Shown: piece after piece, positions 23,535-34,849 of the stretch
Position numbering within the stretch: the stretch's first letter is position 1
Layout of the letters: every line of letters begins with the position of its first letter
Assembly: GCA_027924645.1 (NCBI GenBank)
Contig: BSBN01001225.1
Span: 12,728,001-12,792,000 of the forward strand
From: Cunninghamia lanceolata
Taxonomy: Eukaryota > Streptophyta > Pinopsida > Cupressales > Cupressaceae
DNA length: 64,000 nucleotides
Direction of reading: 5' to 3'
The notes under the pieces: generated by a model
Databases searched by the model: none
What the model was told of the DNA's origin: nothing
What the model saw: the letters and a program-made list of their open reading frames with translations, nothing else
Translations under genes and position numbers: made by a program

Positions 23535-24700
23535 AAGGTTTGAGATGGATCCCATTGACTGAAATGGGCAGAACTTCACCATCCATCTTTGAAAGAATGA
23601 AAGCATTTGCTTGCTTGCAGCTATTGATGATAAATGGCCCGCTCCAAAGTGCATCAAACTTGGTGTGGGCTCTGGGTTTGGCTCAGTCAGCATCCCATTT
23701 CAGAACAAGATCAGCTTCTTTGAAGGTCTGGATCTTGGCCCTCTTGTCAAAATATTTCTTGGTTTGTAGATGATGTTCTTCTAGTGTGATCATGGCTTTC
23801 TGTCTTTTCTCTTCTAATTCAATCAATTTAGCCATCCTGACATACATTGCATCCTCTCCTTCAAACTCCAATTGATGAGCCAGATCTAGTGCAGGAAGCT
23901 CTAAGGATATAGGCAATCTAACCTCTTTTCCATACACTAGAACAAAAGGAAAGTTCCCAATGGCTCTCTTGTAATTGATCATGTCAGCCCAAAGAGCTAA
24001 CCTGATCATATTGTGTCATTACCTCTGGTTTGTCTCCATGGTCATCTTCAAGATCCTAATCAAGTTCTTATTGGTGAATTCAGTCATCCCATTACCTTGG
24101 GGGTAATAGTTGGATGAAGTCTTCAAGAATACATTTTACTTAAGAGCCCAATCAGCAATCCTAAAACCAGTGAATGCTTTCGCATTATCAGAAATAATAG
24201 TATGAGGAGCTCTAAACCTTGTCAAGATTTCTTCCAAGAAATCCATGGTAGATGACTCAGTGGCTTCCTTGAGTGGGACCCACCTGGTGAAGTAATCCAT
24301 TGCAGTTAAAACCCACTTGTGACTAGCACTAGAAGAGGGGTTTATCATGTCGATGAAGTCTAATCCCCATTGTGAGAAGGGTTGATTAGCTTGAATAGGG
24401 TGGAGTGGAAGTGTTGCCAATCTTTTCTTTCCAACAAAGAGAGCACACTCTTTGCATCTTCTTACCCATACATGGGCATCGTTAAATAATGTGGGACAAA
24501 AGTAACCTGCCCTCATTATTTTCATGTCTGTAGCTCTAGCAGAGAAATGGCCACCAGCTGGGCCAGCATGAAACTCACCAAGAAGTCTATCGAGCTGATC
24601 TGATTCTATGCATCTCAGTAAGACTCCATCTAAGTTTCTCTTGAAGAGAACACCATCTACCAAAGTATAAGGGATAGATTGCAACCTGAAATGTCTTCTT
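23535..24700 (-). pseudogene. Gypsy-1 integrase
   Basis: Minus-strand frames 24,136-24,684 and 23,683-24,009 form a Ty3/gypsy integrase. The HHCC zinc-binding region is present (H and H in FHAGPAGGHF; C and C in RRCKECALF). The catalytic core has WGLDFIDM (first Asp), IISDNAKAF (second Asp) and GMTEFTNK (Glu). The C-terminal part contains FVLVYGKEVRLP, KKYFDKRAK and KWDAD, and runs on in another frame to about 23,535 (DALWSGPFII, HLKPYH). The protein inserts element cDNA into chromosomes. A stop after WALK and frameshifts make it inactive. Confidence 0.9.
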
Positions 24701-24744
24701 TTGGTTCTATCAATCCACAGGGGTATTTACCAGTGGAGAGGAAA

Positions 24745-25357
24745 CTAGCCATCTGTTATCCAAGAACTCACAACTGATAACTCAATTGTAGGTTCCTCCT
24801 CATTCAAATGGTAGGATGAATTCATTTTGCCTATTGACATCTGAGCTAGTTGTTCACACAATCCTCTGCCTCTAATCAACTTAGTGGCTTTGATGATCAC
24901 ATCATACTCTAGGATCCTTGTGACCCAACTGGCTCTCTTTTCACTAATCTCAATCCCCATTATATAATCTCACACTAGGATGAGATACTAAAACTTTAAT
25001 ATGGTTATTTGCCAACATATATCTGAATTTTTTTAAAGCTCTAACAATGGAAAATACTTGTTTATCCATGGGGTTGTACCTGACCTCATAGTCCTTCAAG
25101 GTCTGACTGAAGAAGGCCACGGGCTGCTCTAGTCCTTGTTCATTTTGCTGCATCAGGACAACAACAATATTATTCTCTCCTCCCTGTGCATAGAGGGCAA
25201 AGTCCTCATAATTTGGATTCATGAGATTCGGTGCTTGGGCAATATCTTGATCTTCTCAAAGCCTTCCTTCCCTTCCTTAGTCCATCTGAAGATTGCATCT
25301 TTCTTGAGCATAAGGGTTAGAGGCTTCACTAAGCTAGCGCAGTTAGGAATGAACTTC
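24745..25357 (-). pseudogene. Gypsy-1 RNase H following RT
   Basis: Frames 24,950-25,222 and 24,745-24,960 give a typical gypsy RNase H. It has PVAFFSQTLKDYEVRYNPMDK, then VFSIVRALKKFRYMLANNHIKVLVSHPSVR, then KRASWVTRILEYDVII. The first catalytic block, normally a T/A-D-A-S type motif, reads LYAQGGENN and appears to have lost its Asp. A frameshift separates the parts. It would have degraded RNA in RNA-DNA hybrids. Confidence 0.85.
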
Positions 25358-26130
25358 TTAACGAAGTTGATCTGCCCTAGAAATGATTGCAAATCTTTTT
25401 TTGTGAGCAGGCAGGGGAAGAGAAAGGAGAGCTAATGTCCTCCTAGAGTCTATGGATATCCCATCCTCAGACACTATGTGACCCAAAATCTTACCTTGGG
25501 CAACAACAAAAATACATTTCTTGGGGTTTAGAGACACCCCAAACTCTCTGGACCTTTGGAAAACATTCTCCAAATGCTCCATGTCATTTTCTCCCTTCTT
25601 GGAGAAGATTGTGATGTCATCCAGATAAATAAGGATGAACCTGTTTATAAATCCTTTGAAGGTAATATCCATTGCCCTTTGAAATGTGGCATCAGCATTA
25701 GACAAACCAAAGGGCATCTTTACATATGCCATGGTTCCCCATTTGGTTGTGAATTTCATCTTAAATCTATCTTCCTCTTTGATAATGATTTGGTTATAGC
25801 CAGAGAAGCCATCCAATAGTGAAAATCTTTCTGCCCCTACAACTGTTTGTAAAATTTGATCCATAGAGAGCAGAGGGTAATGATCCTTCAGAGAAGCCCG
25901 ATTCAGGTCCCTGAAGTCTACACAGAGCCTAATCTCTTTGTTTTTCTTTCTCACAGGCACTAGATTAGCCACCCAAGTAGAATATTTGATGGGGAAGATA
26001 GCTCTTTTCTCATGAGTGGCTCAATTTTTGGATTTATGGGCCGTTGTTTTTGGTGAACTGGCTTGCAATTGGGATCCAGATCAATGGCATTCTGAGCCAC
26101 ATCTAGATTGAATCCTTTAAAATCTTCATA
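25358..26130 (-). pseudogene. Gypsy-1 reverse transcriptase
   Basis: The frame 25,358-25,972 contains RLCVDFRDLNRASLKDHYPL, FSLLDGFSGYNQI, MPFGLSNADATFQRAMD, the catalytic ILIYLDDITIFSK (YLDD) and KCIFVVAQGKILGHIVS, in the normal order. The N-terminal part (DLDPNCKPVHQKQR) lies upstream to about 26,130 behind a break. The N-terminal NLVPVRKKN block has lost a few residues. It is a Ty3/gypsy RT and inactive as it stands. Confidence 0.93.
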
Positions 26131-26600
26131 TGTCCATGCCAGGACATCATTAAATTTCTAGGCAAGCTTTATGAATTCTTGCTCTTCTGCATTGTCGCAT
26201 ACCTTTCCTAGCAGCAACTCTTTGTCCTGGGTGATGGTTACCTTCTGGTAATCTTCTTTCTTGAAGGTCATGTTATTTTTCTCACCCCTAAACTCATCAT
26301 TATGGCTAAATATAGCCTCAAGAGTAACTAGACCCTTGGGCAGCTTATTTGGTTTGAGCTGGATGGTCTGATCACCATAGCACTCCTGCAACCTAGGTTG
26401 TGCCCTAGAGGAAAATTCTACTTCATTTTGAATGAAACTCACAATCTGCTCATTGTCATCAAAGACCTGCAAATGGATATCATTGTCAGGAACAGATGGT
26501 CTAACAACAATCCTCACATGCTAATCAGGACCTTGAAACAAATCCATAGGTGGAGAAAATTAGGCTCCCACCGTTGCTAATTGATCAACCTCTTAATTTA
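26131..26600 (-). pseudogene. Gypsy-1 linker between upstream RNase H and RT
   Basis: The frame 26,158-26,517 (MRIVVRPSVPDNDIHLQVFD...) links the two enzymatic blocks. It is acidic, contains LEAIFSHNDEF and ends just before WTYEDFKGFN, which leads into RT. No catalytic motif is seen. Confidence 0.6.
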
Positions 26601-26950
26601 ATTTTCTTCGGATTACCTATAGATTGAGATCACCAAAACTCTCAAACATGTCCCAAACTCTATGCTATAAGCTCTTAGAAGCTGATTTTTTGTTCCACGT
26701 CTCTCTCTGACTTGGTTGACCACCAGTTTAGTATCACCAAAAATCTCCAGATGCCTGATTTTATTCTTTACTGCTATTAGCAGGCCATGGACCAATGCCT
26801 CATACTCTGCTACATTATTGGTTCAAGAAAAGTGCAGCCTATGAGCAAAATGCAACTTCTTACCAATCAGAGAGACTAGCAAAACACCTACACCAACTCC
26901 ATTTCAGCTCTTTGCACCATCAAAAAACATCTTCCATGGGTCATTGGAGT
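26601..26950 (-). pseudogene. Additional RNase H domain located upstream of RT
   Basis: The minus strand shows a second RNase HI-like domain in the order PWKMFFDGAKS (Asp), NNVAEYEALVHGLLIAV (Glu), IFGDTKLVVNQV (Asp) and, in the adjacent frame, EVDQLATVGA (last Asp). All four expected acidic positions are therefore visible, but stops and a frameshift break the frame. This is the archaeal-type RNase H known from plant Tat-lineage elements. There it commonly lies between the first RNase H and integrase; here it lies between protease and RT. It likely supplies extra RNA removal during reverse transcription. Confidence 0.75.
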
Positions 26951-27880
26951 CATCATCTAGCTTGAGTAGAGAAGGAGTTGAAGAATCCCCTTCATGGATC
27001 ATGTAGTTGCCCAAGTTAGTTGCCTCCATGTTGTCATAAGGATCAAAATCTTCATGATCCCTTGCCCATTCATTAAGAAATAGATCAGGTATAGGGAGAG
27101 GTGAAGATTTAGCCTGAGCAGGTTTTGGATCATACACTTCCTCACTCTGAGTCATCACATGTGGGTTCACAAGACTATGATCATAATTTTCCACATGGTA
27201 ATTTGAAATTGGTTTAGCCTTGATGGTAAACCATGTGCCATATCTGGTCCTCAACAACATATGAGACCAGTTAGAAGAAAGGTAGCCACCTACCTTTACT
27301 GTGAAATCCCTTGACAGGCAAATGGCAAAGAAGGGAGGAAGATCAATGACTAAAACATCTTGTTTGAAAGTCACGTTCGGACATGCATGCAGAGTCAATT
27401 CCAATCCCTTGATCACTCCCACAGTGTTCACAGAGGTACCATCTAATTGCAATACTCCTGATGAAACATGGGTATACTTGATGCCTAATGCATCTGTTAT
27501 CTTCTTGGACATGACCGAAACACTAGCCCAGAGTCTATCATGCAGTTGTGCACTAAAAACTTGCCAATGACTAAAGACAAGTAGAAAGGAGAAGGTTTAT
27601 TGACTACACTTACTTGTCCTTCACCTGGTTGCACAAAACTGACAGGGGCCTTCTCTTTCTGTTTTGATGATGGATTTGATGCTGCTAACTCGACTGATGG
27701 GAAGTGCCTCAAGGCTTCTTGTAACAGATCCCTTTGGGAAGGGATAGATATTACTTCCCACATGGAAATACTAATATTTGTTTTCTTCATATGTTCCACA
27801 ATATTTAATGGAACAATGGCTGCCTTGTCATGGAGGGAATCCATGTTCCTTTCTTTGTTTGATCTATAGTTTGTTCAGGC
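26951..27880 (-). pseudogene. Gypsy-1 aspartic protease
   Basis: The frame 27,497-27,844 ends in a retropepsin block: FYLSLVIGKFLVHNCMIDSG, with active-site DSG at about 27,533-27,545. A frameshift then moves to the 26,904-27,512 frame: SVSVMSKKITDALGIKY, then LQLDGTSVNTVGVIKGLEL and VLVIDLPPFFAICLSRDF, the flap and C-terminal half. It would mature the polyprotein in particles. The tail of the second frame runs into the upstream RNase H (PWKMFFDG). Confidence 0.85.
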
Positions 27881-29500
27881 ACTTTTAAGCCTGGTGGAAT
27901 TTCTTTTGTAGCAGCAGATTTGCTGCTCTGAATTGGAATGTGGCACTGGCCACTTTACCCTTTGGAACAAGCTCCTTTTGTAATACAGTAGGCATGGGAC
28001 TAGCCTCCAAATGCCTTTTCTTTGACTTGATGTCTGAAATGGGCATAACAACATTGGCCATGGGTTGATTAACAACACAAAAATCTTCTGCAGTCCATAG
28101 CATCATGCTGGCATCAAAAGTAGCCTCATTTGATACTTCAGGATTGTTATTGGTTGCCTCTGATAATGATGCATGTTGAGTGTGAATGTTCTGCACCATC
28201 AAAGCTCTCTCTTGTGCTCCAAAAGCACACGAGGACTGATTATGAGGTTGGTTATAGGGATAGCACCAATCTGCCACTTGGGCCAAATTGTTCTAAGTAA
28301 GGACTAAAGCTTTAACCGGATTCACAGCTGGTTTTTGCTAGATAGGTTGAACCATTTGTAAAGGTTGTACAGGGTTAAAATTTTGATATCTATTTGGTTG
28401 GTAACCTTGGTTCTAGTTCTGATTTCTATTAGGATTATACCCTTGTTTCCAATTTTGGTTAGATGATTGCCCCTGATTATAATTTTGATAGGGCTTGGGA
28501 GCAGTTTGAATAGCTATACTATTCACTTTGTTAGTCAAATTAGACATTAGGGTCTTAAGATCACTCTCTTCTTGAGAAAGAGAGGATGTTGTAGCTTTAG
28601 GCTCTAGAATAGAAGCAATAATGGGTTGCTGGGATGAGGACGGCAGCTCTGGAAAAAGTGGAATAGGAGGTCTAGGAGCAATTTTCTCAGCCTATTTTAA
28701 ACAATTTTCAGCTTTCAGAGCTGTCTCATAACCATCTGGTAGAGTCTTAGCACCCATTGATTACATCATCACAATAATGTCAGAATTAAAAGCTCTTAAA
28801 AAATACAAGAAAGCACCTTGTGGGGATGGCATGAGGGTAGCTAGAATTATCTCTCACGTCCTCTGGAATCTGAAGTTGAAATCTGCCAACATCTCACTTG
28901 GAGCCCTCTTGATAGTTGTCAACTGCTCAAGCAATGAAACATTATCTACCCTCTCACCAAACTTCTTGTAGAGGGCCTCTCCCAGCTCGTCCCAGGTATG
29001 TATTGAAGCAGTGGTCAACCTCCTAAACCATTGAAGAGCTCATCATTTGAAAGATGACACTATGAGATAGACTACAACATCTTCATGTTGTATATGATGG
29101 ACCAAACACACATTGGATATGTCTTTGATGTGCTCAGCAGGGGTTATAGAACCATCACCCGTGAAGGGTGAAATACTTTTCAAGGCTGCAACTGGTATGT
29201 CATTATATGCAGCCAAATCTAATGGACTTCCTCCACTGAAGGTTACAAAGGGCAAATTCCTTGCCATCCTAAGAATTTTTAGATTCAGTTTAGGGATATG
29301 CAAGCTTCTTCTATTATACTGAATCCTAATAGGAGGGGGTGTTGAATGAGCCCTTGAAAGAGGTAAAGTGAGATTGTTGTTCCTTCTCATAGGAGACCTA
29401 GACAACTTAGACCTTCTCCTTGAAGCAACAATAGATAATTTAGTGAACTGGGAATTACCTCTTGAAGATGCCCTGGTTTGCACATGCATAAAAGATGGTA
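27881..29500 (-). pseudogene. Gypsy-1 gag
   Basis: The 29,043-29,489 frame has the N-terminus and start of the capsid domain (PFTGDGSITPAEHIKDISNV, HEDVVVYLIVSSFK). The capsid continues through broken frames (WDELGEALYKKFGERVDNVS, then about 28,560-28,780 with Pro/Ser-rich sequence and NQNY repeats). The 27,885-28,286 frame (LAQVADWCYPYNQPHNQSSC) is the usual region near the nucleocapsid of such elements. No classical CCHC knuckle is visible. Several stops are present. Confidence 0.8.
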
Positions 29501-29618
29501 CTGATCAGAACTAGTAGCTTGTAGAGTTGCTATGTGCATGGAAATTTGCCAAAATACAAAGTACTAAGAAGAACACTAGATTCTTAGCTTAATTCATTTT
29601 TCTTTTAGATTGATCATT

Positions 29619-29636
29619 GTCCCACCAGGCATGCCA
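29619..29636 (-). promoter_or_regulatory. Gypsy-1 primer-binding site candidate
   Basis: TGGCATGCCTGGTGGGAC on the minus strand, five bases from the 5' LTR. It has the position and TGG start of a PBS; the exact tRNA is not assigned. Confidence 0.6.
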
Positions 29637-29641
29637 TAAAC

Positions 29642-31457
29642 TATTGGCACATAGATTTGCACCCAGTGTTGAAGGCTTTTATGGCTCCAACAATCTAGTG
29701 AAACATTGAGATGACTTCCAGGTGTGGGACCCTATAGGGAGGCCGAATCTCTAAAGAGAGGCTGGTTCCTTTGCTGAATGAGAGATTCAGTGATCCTAAG
29801 ACTAAACCTATTCTATCCACCTGATAGGAAAAGAGCAAGAGGGAGTAAAACTAAAAATAAAGGGAGGTGATACACCAGGTTTGAATAAAGAACATTCACA
29901 GAGCTAAGACTCGCAAATGAAGAAATATAGCTGATAAACCCACATATATCATCAAGATTTTAATAGAGGTAAAGAATGGATTACCAAGAATTAAACATTC
30001 ACAAACAATAGCCAATTCTAAGACTACACAAAGTTAAAAGACATGAAGAAGTAAAACACCATATGTATTGATCAATAGGCACAGTTACAACAGAGGAAAA
30101 GTTATGTTTGGAATACAGAAGCATAAGACTAACTATTTTCCAACCTTTTTTATATCTTACATTCATGCATATATAGCATCAGATTCCAAATGACCTAATT
30201 AGGTTACAATAAATGACCCCATGGGCTCTATCATAAAATATCTCCACCAAAAGGAATGTTGACCTGCAAGAATTCATTGTAGAAAATATCTAGAGCCTAG
30301 ACATATAGGAGATATTTTGGGACTTCAATGTGAGCTACTGAATCACCGATTTGCCACCATAAATACAACAAATATCTGCATCTGGAAAGTCCTCGCAACA
30401 CTTTAAATCAATCGCTGAGATGTGTTGTTGGTCGAGACTGCATATTCATTTTCAGTCGGTGACCATTTTAATATCTGGATGTGCAAATTCGGATCATGAA
30501 ATTTGGATCATATTTTGAAATGAGAATATTCCCCCAAAAGCCCGCCAAATGAAAGAGGAGGAAATTCTAAGCACTTTTGCCTTTGGATCATGTAGAAATT
30601 CCTTAGGATGAGGGAGATATCCATGGTCAAAGTTGCAATCAACCGGCATATGGATATCTATGTGTCATCATCTCGTAGCTGCGCAGTGGGAAAATGACAT
30701 CAACTTTAGCGGACTGCAGGCATGCAATATTGTGAATATCTCTCAAGGTTTGCATATTTGCAAATATTCGGATGATATATCTAGATCAAACACAAGAGCC
30801 TTCACAATCTCGATATCTGTATATGCACCCGTCAAATTTTTCTTCGCAGCATGGAGAAACCATCATCCACATGGATATTAACTTTTAATATCTGGGCGCT
30901 AACTTAATATCTGGATGCCTTTTGAATATCCTGATAATGTTATCGGCATGAAGAGCTTTGTTGAAGAGGAGATCTGGATAACATCATCAGGATGCTTTAT
31001 CAATGCAGGATAATATGCCGAAGGCAGAATGTCCAGATGATGTCATCATCATATGCATTTCTTTGGGGAGGGGGTCCAGATGACGTCATCAGGACATTCG
31101 CAAAGGACCTGAATATTAACTAAGGTCTGAATATGAAGGGGATATTGAGACCTTGCTAAGGTCTGGGATATCAAGATAATATCTGTGATGTTAGCTAATA
31201 TTCGGATGATGTCACCAGGATATTCATATCAAAATGACTAAGTGTGAAGATGAGAAATCCCTGCGAAGGAAGGCATTTGAAGATTAAGGATTTCTGGGTC
31301 TTTTGCAAGGATTCTTCAAATGAGATTCTCAGGGATTTTACAAGGCAAATCATGGGGATATAAAGGATTTAAGGCCTGTAGGGCTATATTCTAATGGATA
31401 TCCAAGAGATTTTCAAGGTGGACCATTTGACTCTGGATAGAGGAAAATGGGTCAACA
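29642..31457 (-). mobile_element. Gypsy-1 5' LTR
   Basis: About 1.8 kb, aligning with the split left LTR. The terminal TG is mutated to TA at the left. It ends GGGTCAACA followed by the target duplication CTTCC. Confidence 0.9.
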
Positions 31458-31849
31458 CTTCCTAAGCAACTGATCCTTTGAAATCTTTTTCACACTCATA
31501 ACCTCTTCAATTGTTGACACCTTGTGACTATAGGATTTAGGCAATGACCTAAGAATCTTCAGCACAACCTCATCCTCATGAATAGTTCCTCCAAGACCTT
31601 TGATTCCATTAACAATTTCATCAACCTTTTGCATGTAGATTGTTATGTTCTCATCTTCATTCATCTTTAGGGCTTCATATCTCAGCTTTGGGTTTTGTAA
31701 TTTGGTAGTCTTTACAGAATCATCTCCTTCATATAAAATTTTCAACTTATCCCAGATCTCATGAGCAGTCTCCAAATCCATGACTTTCACCAACTTAGTG
31801 TTAGATAAGGCATTTAACAGAGCCTCTCTAGCTTTTCCATTTAACTCAT
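31458..31849 (-). pseudogene. Copia-2 gag, middle part
   Basis: This encodes MVKVMDLETAHEIWDKLKIL, YEGDDSVKTTKLQNPKLRY, NITIYMQKVDEIVNGIKGL and EDEVVLKILRSLPKSY, a copia gag. It ends at KDQLLRK, where Gypsy-1 inserted; the codons resume at 14,286. The upstream side stops at the solo LTR-A, with CTCAT as target duplication. The motifs align one to one with Copia-1 gag. It is frame-intact over this block but cut off on both sides. Confidence 0.9.
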
Positions 31850-33096
31850 TGTTTTATATGAAAAGGGGGATGATGGGGTTGTTTGATGTTGATGTTTTTG
31901 TTTGAATCCTCCTTTCCACATAAACATTCCAAGTGCTTTTCAACCAATTGCTTCTCCTATCGAGAGGAGATTCAACTATTAGATTTGAGTTGCCACTTGG
32001 TTTTCTACTGGAAAATTTAGAAGTTATCACACAAGATTGCTAATTAATGCTTTAATGCTCTTAAAACCCTAAATTAGCAAAACAATAATTAAATCTATGA
32101 ATTACGACAAATGATACAGGAAATAAATAGAGGGCAGAGAACCTTAACTCATTGTTTTTTGTAGTCTGGGAAATGGAAAAGTCAGGGACAATGGTGATGG
32201 CGCCCTAGTCCAATGTGTTGCTTTTTCCACAAAGTCCCGATCTCCTTCTGACACTGACCTCTATTGTGTCTTCTATTTTTTGTGATCCATAAATGGAGGA
32301 CAAGGTTGATGGCACCCTTGTCCCAAAATGTCGCATAGTGTCTGCTTCTTTTTAGATCCAGAATCTTCAATGTCTGCCTACCTTCCCTACAACTCCACTT
32401 TCTCTAGACCCGATACCTATAACCTTCAATCACAAGGAGTGTGGGAGGGGGTTGTGGTGTTTAGAGGCTTGCCTTGGTCAAGCCCCAAAGAGACATTCAA
32501 GTCTTCCGAACACCGTTGTCAGAGAGAGAGTGTGTGTCCTCGTGGGATAGAGGTAAAAACCAAATGATAATGATTGATAAAGCACAATAAATGTCACCTT
32601 GGTGATGAAGCTCTCATGGAAGGAAGAGGCTCTTTAATGCCATGAGGAGAAGATGAAATCCAACTTGCAAAAACAAACACAATAACAATGCTATGCTCTG
32701 CAACACAATGAATATCACAAGTATGTCAATAACTCACAATCGTAATCTAACATAATCATCTTCTAGTTTGTAAATGAAACCCTAAACATGCTTATATATG
32801 CAACTATTAAGATTCTCGCCAAGAATTTCCTATTTAATAGTCACAAACCTGACATTTAAAATTAGGGCAGACCCAAAATAGGGTTGGACTAGGGCGCTAG
32901 CACCCTTGTCCATCCCCCTATCTTTGTTCAAGGATCATTAAAGTGTCACCCCCTAGGTCCTAATTGCCACAAGACCCATGGGTTTTCTCATTAGGAGTCT
33001 AATTTAACATGCAAAATGCTCTAAATTCAAATCTAAAGACCTGGGAGCTAAACCTTTAGGAAAAAGCCCCCAAGGGTGCATTTTTCCAACATAACA
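31850..33096 (-). mobile_element. Solo LTR-A (copy 2) inside Copia-2 gag
   Basis: 1,247 bp, bounded by TG...CA and a perfect CTCAT duplication (31,845-31,849 and 33,097-33,101). It has no internal region. It aligns with LTR-A copy 1 across its whole length, including the GGGAGGGGGTTG...GTGTTTAGAGGCTTGCC block. A solo LTR forms by recombination between the two LTRs of an element. Confidence 0.9.
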
Positions 33097-33270
33097 CTCA
33101 TACTGTTTGACTTCATCTTCATATGATGGACCATTTGGAGGAAGAGTATACTTGGTTTCTGCCATTTTCTAAACACCCTAACCAAGAAAGATGATATGAC
33201 TTTTCACCTGTACCTTCCAAAGAGTATAATCTGTTCCATCGAACTGCGATGACGCCTTCTTGTGCGTCAT
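33097..33270 (-). pseudogene. Copia-2 gag N-terminus
   Basis: It starts at ATG 33,270 (MTHKKASSQFDGTDYTLWKV), continues to KSHIIFLG and then, after two stops, KMAETKYTLPPNGPSYEDEV. It matches Copia-1 SPKFDGTNFTLWKGRM. The solo LTR-A follows directly. Confidence 0.85.
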
Positions 33271-33315
33271 CCCATATCTACGTTGAGTTGTTAGGCTCTT
33301 TACAGAGGAACCCTC

Positions 33316-33327
33316 GCTCTGACACCA
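33316..33327 (-). promoter_or_regulatory. Copia-2 primer-binding site
   Basis: TGGTGTCAGAGC on the minus strand, one base away from the canonical tRNA-Met PBS, two bases from the LTR. Confidence 0.85.
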
Positions 33328-33329
33328 AT

Positions 33330-34849
33330 TGTTGAAATGTGCAAGACAACTAAGAGGGGGTGAATCAGTTGTAACCAGAACTTTAAATCCATCAACATAA
33401 CAATCACTTAATCTCTGTTATTGTAATTTAACGATGAAAGCATGAAATCAGAACTCAAACATATTCACATATTCAACACATGAGACACCAGATTTTTACA
33501 TGGAAAACCCAATAAGGGAAAACCACGGTGAGTGTTAGCTCACAATATAATATGTAATAACAATACCAAAAATTAGAGGCTCACTACCTTAGGGCTCACT
33601 GCGCAGAATGCTCGCTGTAAAAAGAAGAGGCTCATTGCCAATAGGGTGGCTCACTGCTTGTGGGTGGCTCACTCTCAGAGTTGGTGAACTGAGATAGTAG
33701 CATCTATGTCATGCCAAAGTTTAGTTCCATTGAAGCACAATAAATCACCTCTACTTTGCTCTACTTTCTCACCTTTTACTTATCTACACATCTTCGCACT
33801 TCCATATCTTTTCAATGACTTCATTACATACATTTATACAATTCATCAACCTTGGAATGTACATCAAGGTCGGCATTACAATTATCAACCATTGGAGCAA
33901 TCTCCAAGGTTGACATTACACACATATATTAGAATAGGTCTAGACCTATATAGATTTGTAGAGGAAAATAATGAATGCGGATCACATCACTCCTTAGATG
34001 GGACTTAAATGTAATCTTCCACGCAGCAACATGCTTCCACAATCTCCAAAGCATAACCGCAATTAGTGAAAACAACCAAGTCAGCTAAAACTGGTGTTAA
34101 CATTAAGACCTTTAGGAACACGCTTCATGCACGATCTAGATTATACTTTACGGACCAATCAAAAGGTAGGAACACGATCTAGAGACATCCACAAGCACGT
34201 TTCAATCACCAAGAACATATGCACAACTTCTAAACACTTTGTCCATAAGATTCTTCAAACCAAAGCACTTGAACATCACTGTCGGCCATTGTCATAAATG
34301 AAAGATCGCTTGTGGAGTACCAAATCATGAACCCTTTGAACTAAAGGCACATATTATTAGTACAAACTTAATTCTAGAACTGCAGACTGTAAAACTTAAA
34401 CACAGAGAAATGAGGAGTAGAATACATTCTCCCTGACACCACTAAATGCACAAAAAAATAGTTTTTCTCTGGTGAATAGAGCTCACTCAAATCTTCACAC
34501 TGGAGGCTCAAACTTGAAACATAGCATCTACTGACATTCTTTAACATAACTTTCAATCCGCAGACAAAGATATTCAATATACAGAATATGCGGAACAAAA
34601 CACTACATTGTCCTTCTGCAAGCCAGGAAACTCTACAACACATTGTTTCCATTAGGACAACAAATTTTCTCAAAAGCACTTGGAAACTCAGTATCAGGAA
34701 CACTTTCTCATTATCTTCAACACTTATGTAAGCCAATACAAAGCAACTAACTCAATAAGTAAGCATCAAAACAAGAGCACAGTTGACACCAATGACAACA
34801 CAGATATGTTGACATCAATGACAACACTGGTAAGCACATACTTGCAACA
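33330..34849 (-). mobile_element. Copia-2 5' LTR
   Basis: About 1,520 bp, from TGTTGAAATGTGCAAG to ACTTGCAACA on the plus strand. Its ends resemble the Copia-1 LTR (AGGGGGTGAATCAGTTGTA; ATGACAACACTGG), so the two families are related. Confidence 0.88.

Larger units (their letters stand above)
14287..31457 (-). mobile_element. Gypsy-1: Tat-like Ty3/gypsy element with extra RNase H, inserted in Copia-2
   Basis: It is flanked by CTTCC duplications. Left LTR: 14,287-15,680 plus 22,809-23,279, split by Copia-1. Right LTR: 29,642-31,457. Without Copia-1 the element is about 10 kb. Order on the minus strand: PBS, gag, protease, RNase H-like domain, RT, RNase H, integrase. All frames are broken. The LTR copies differ by many substitutions and small indels, so it is clearly older than Copia-1. 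Confidence 0.9.
11967..34849 (-). mobile_element. Copia-2: old Ty1/copia element, interrupted, integrase deleted
   Basis: It is assembled from three separated minus-strand blocks: 33,097-34,849 (5' LTR, PBS, gag N-terminus), 31,458-31,849 (gag middle) and 11,967-14,286 (gag end, protease, RT, RNase H). Blocks are separated by a solo LTR-A (TSD CTCAT) and by Gypsy-1 (TSD CTTCC); the coding sequence matches up exactly across both sites. The 3' end is cut off by LTR-A copy 1. Related to Copia-1 at about 70-75% in RT by eye, but much more decayed. Confidence 0.85.
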
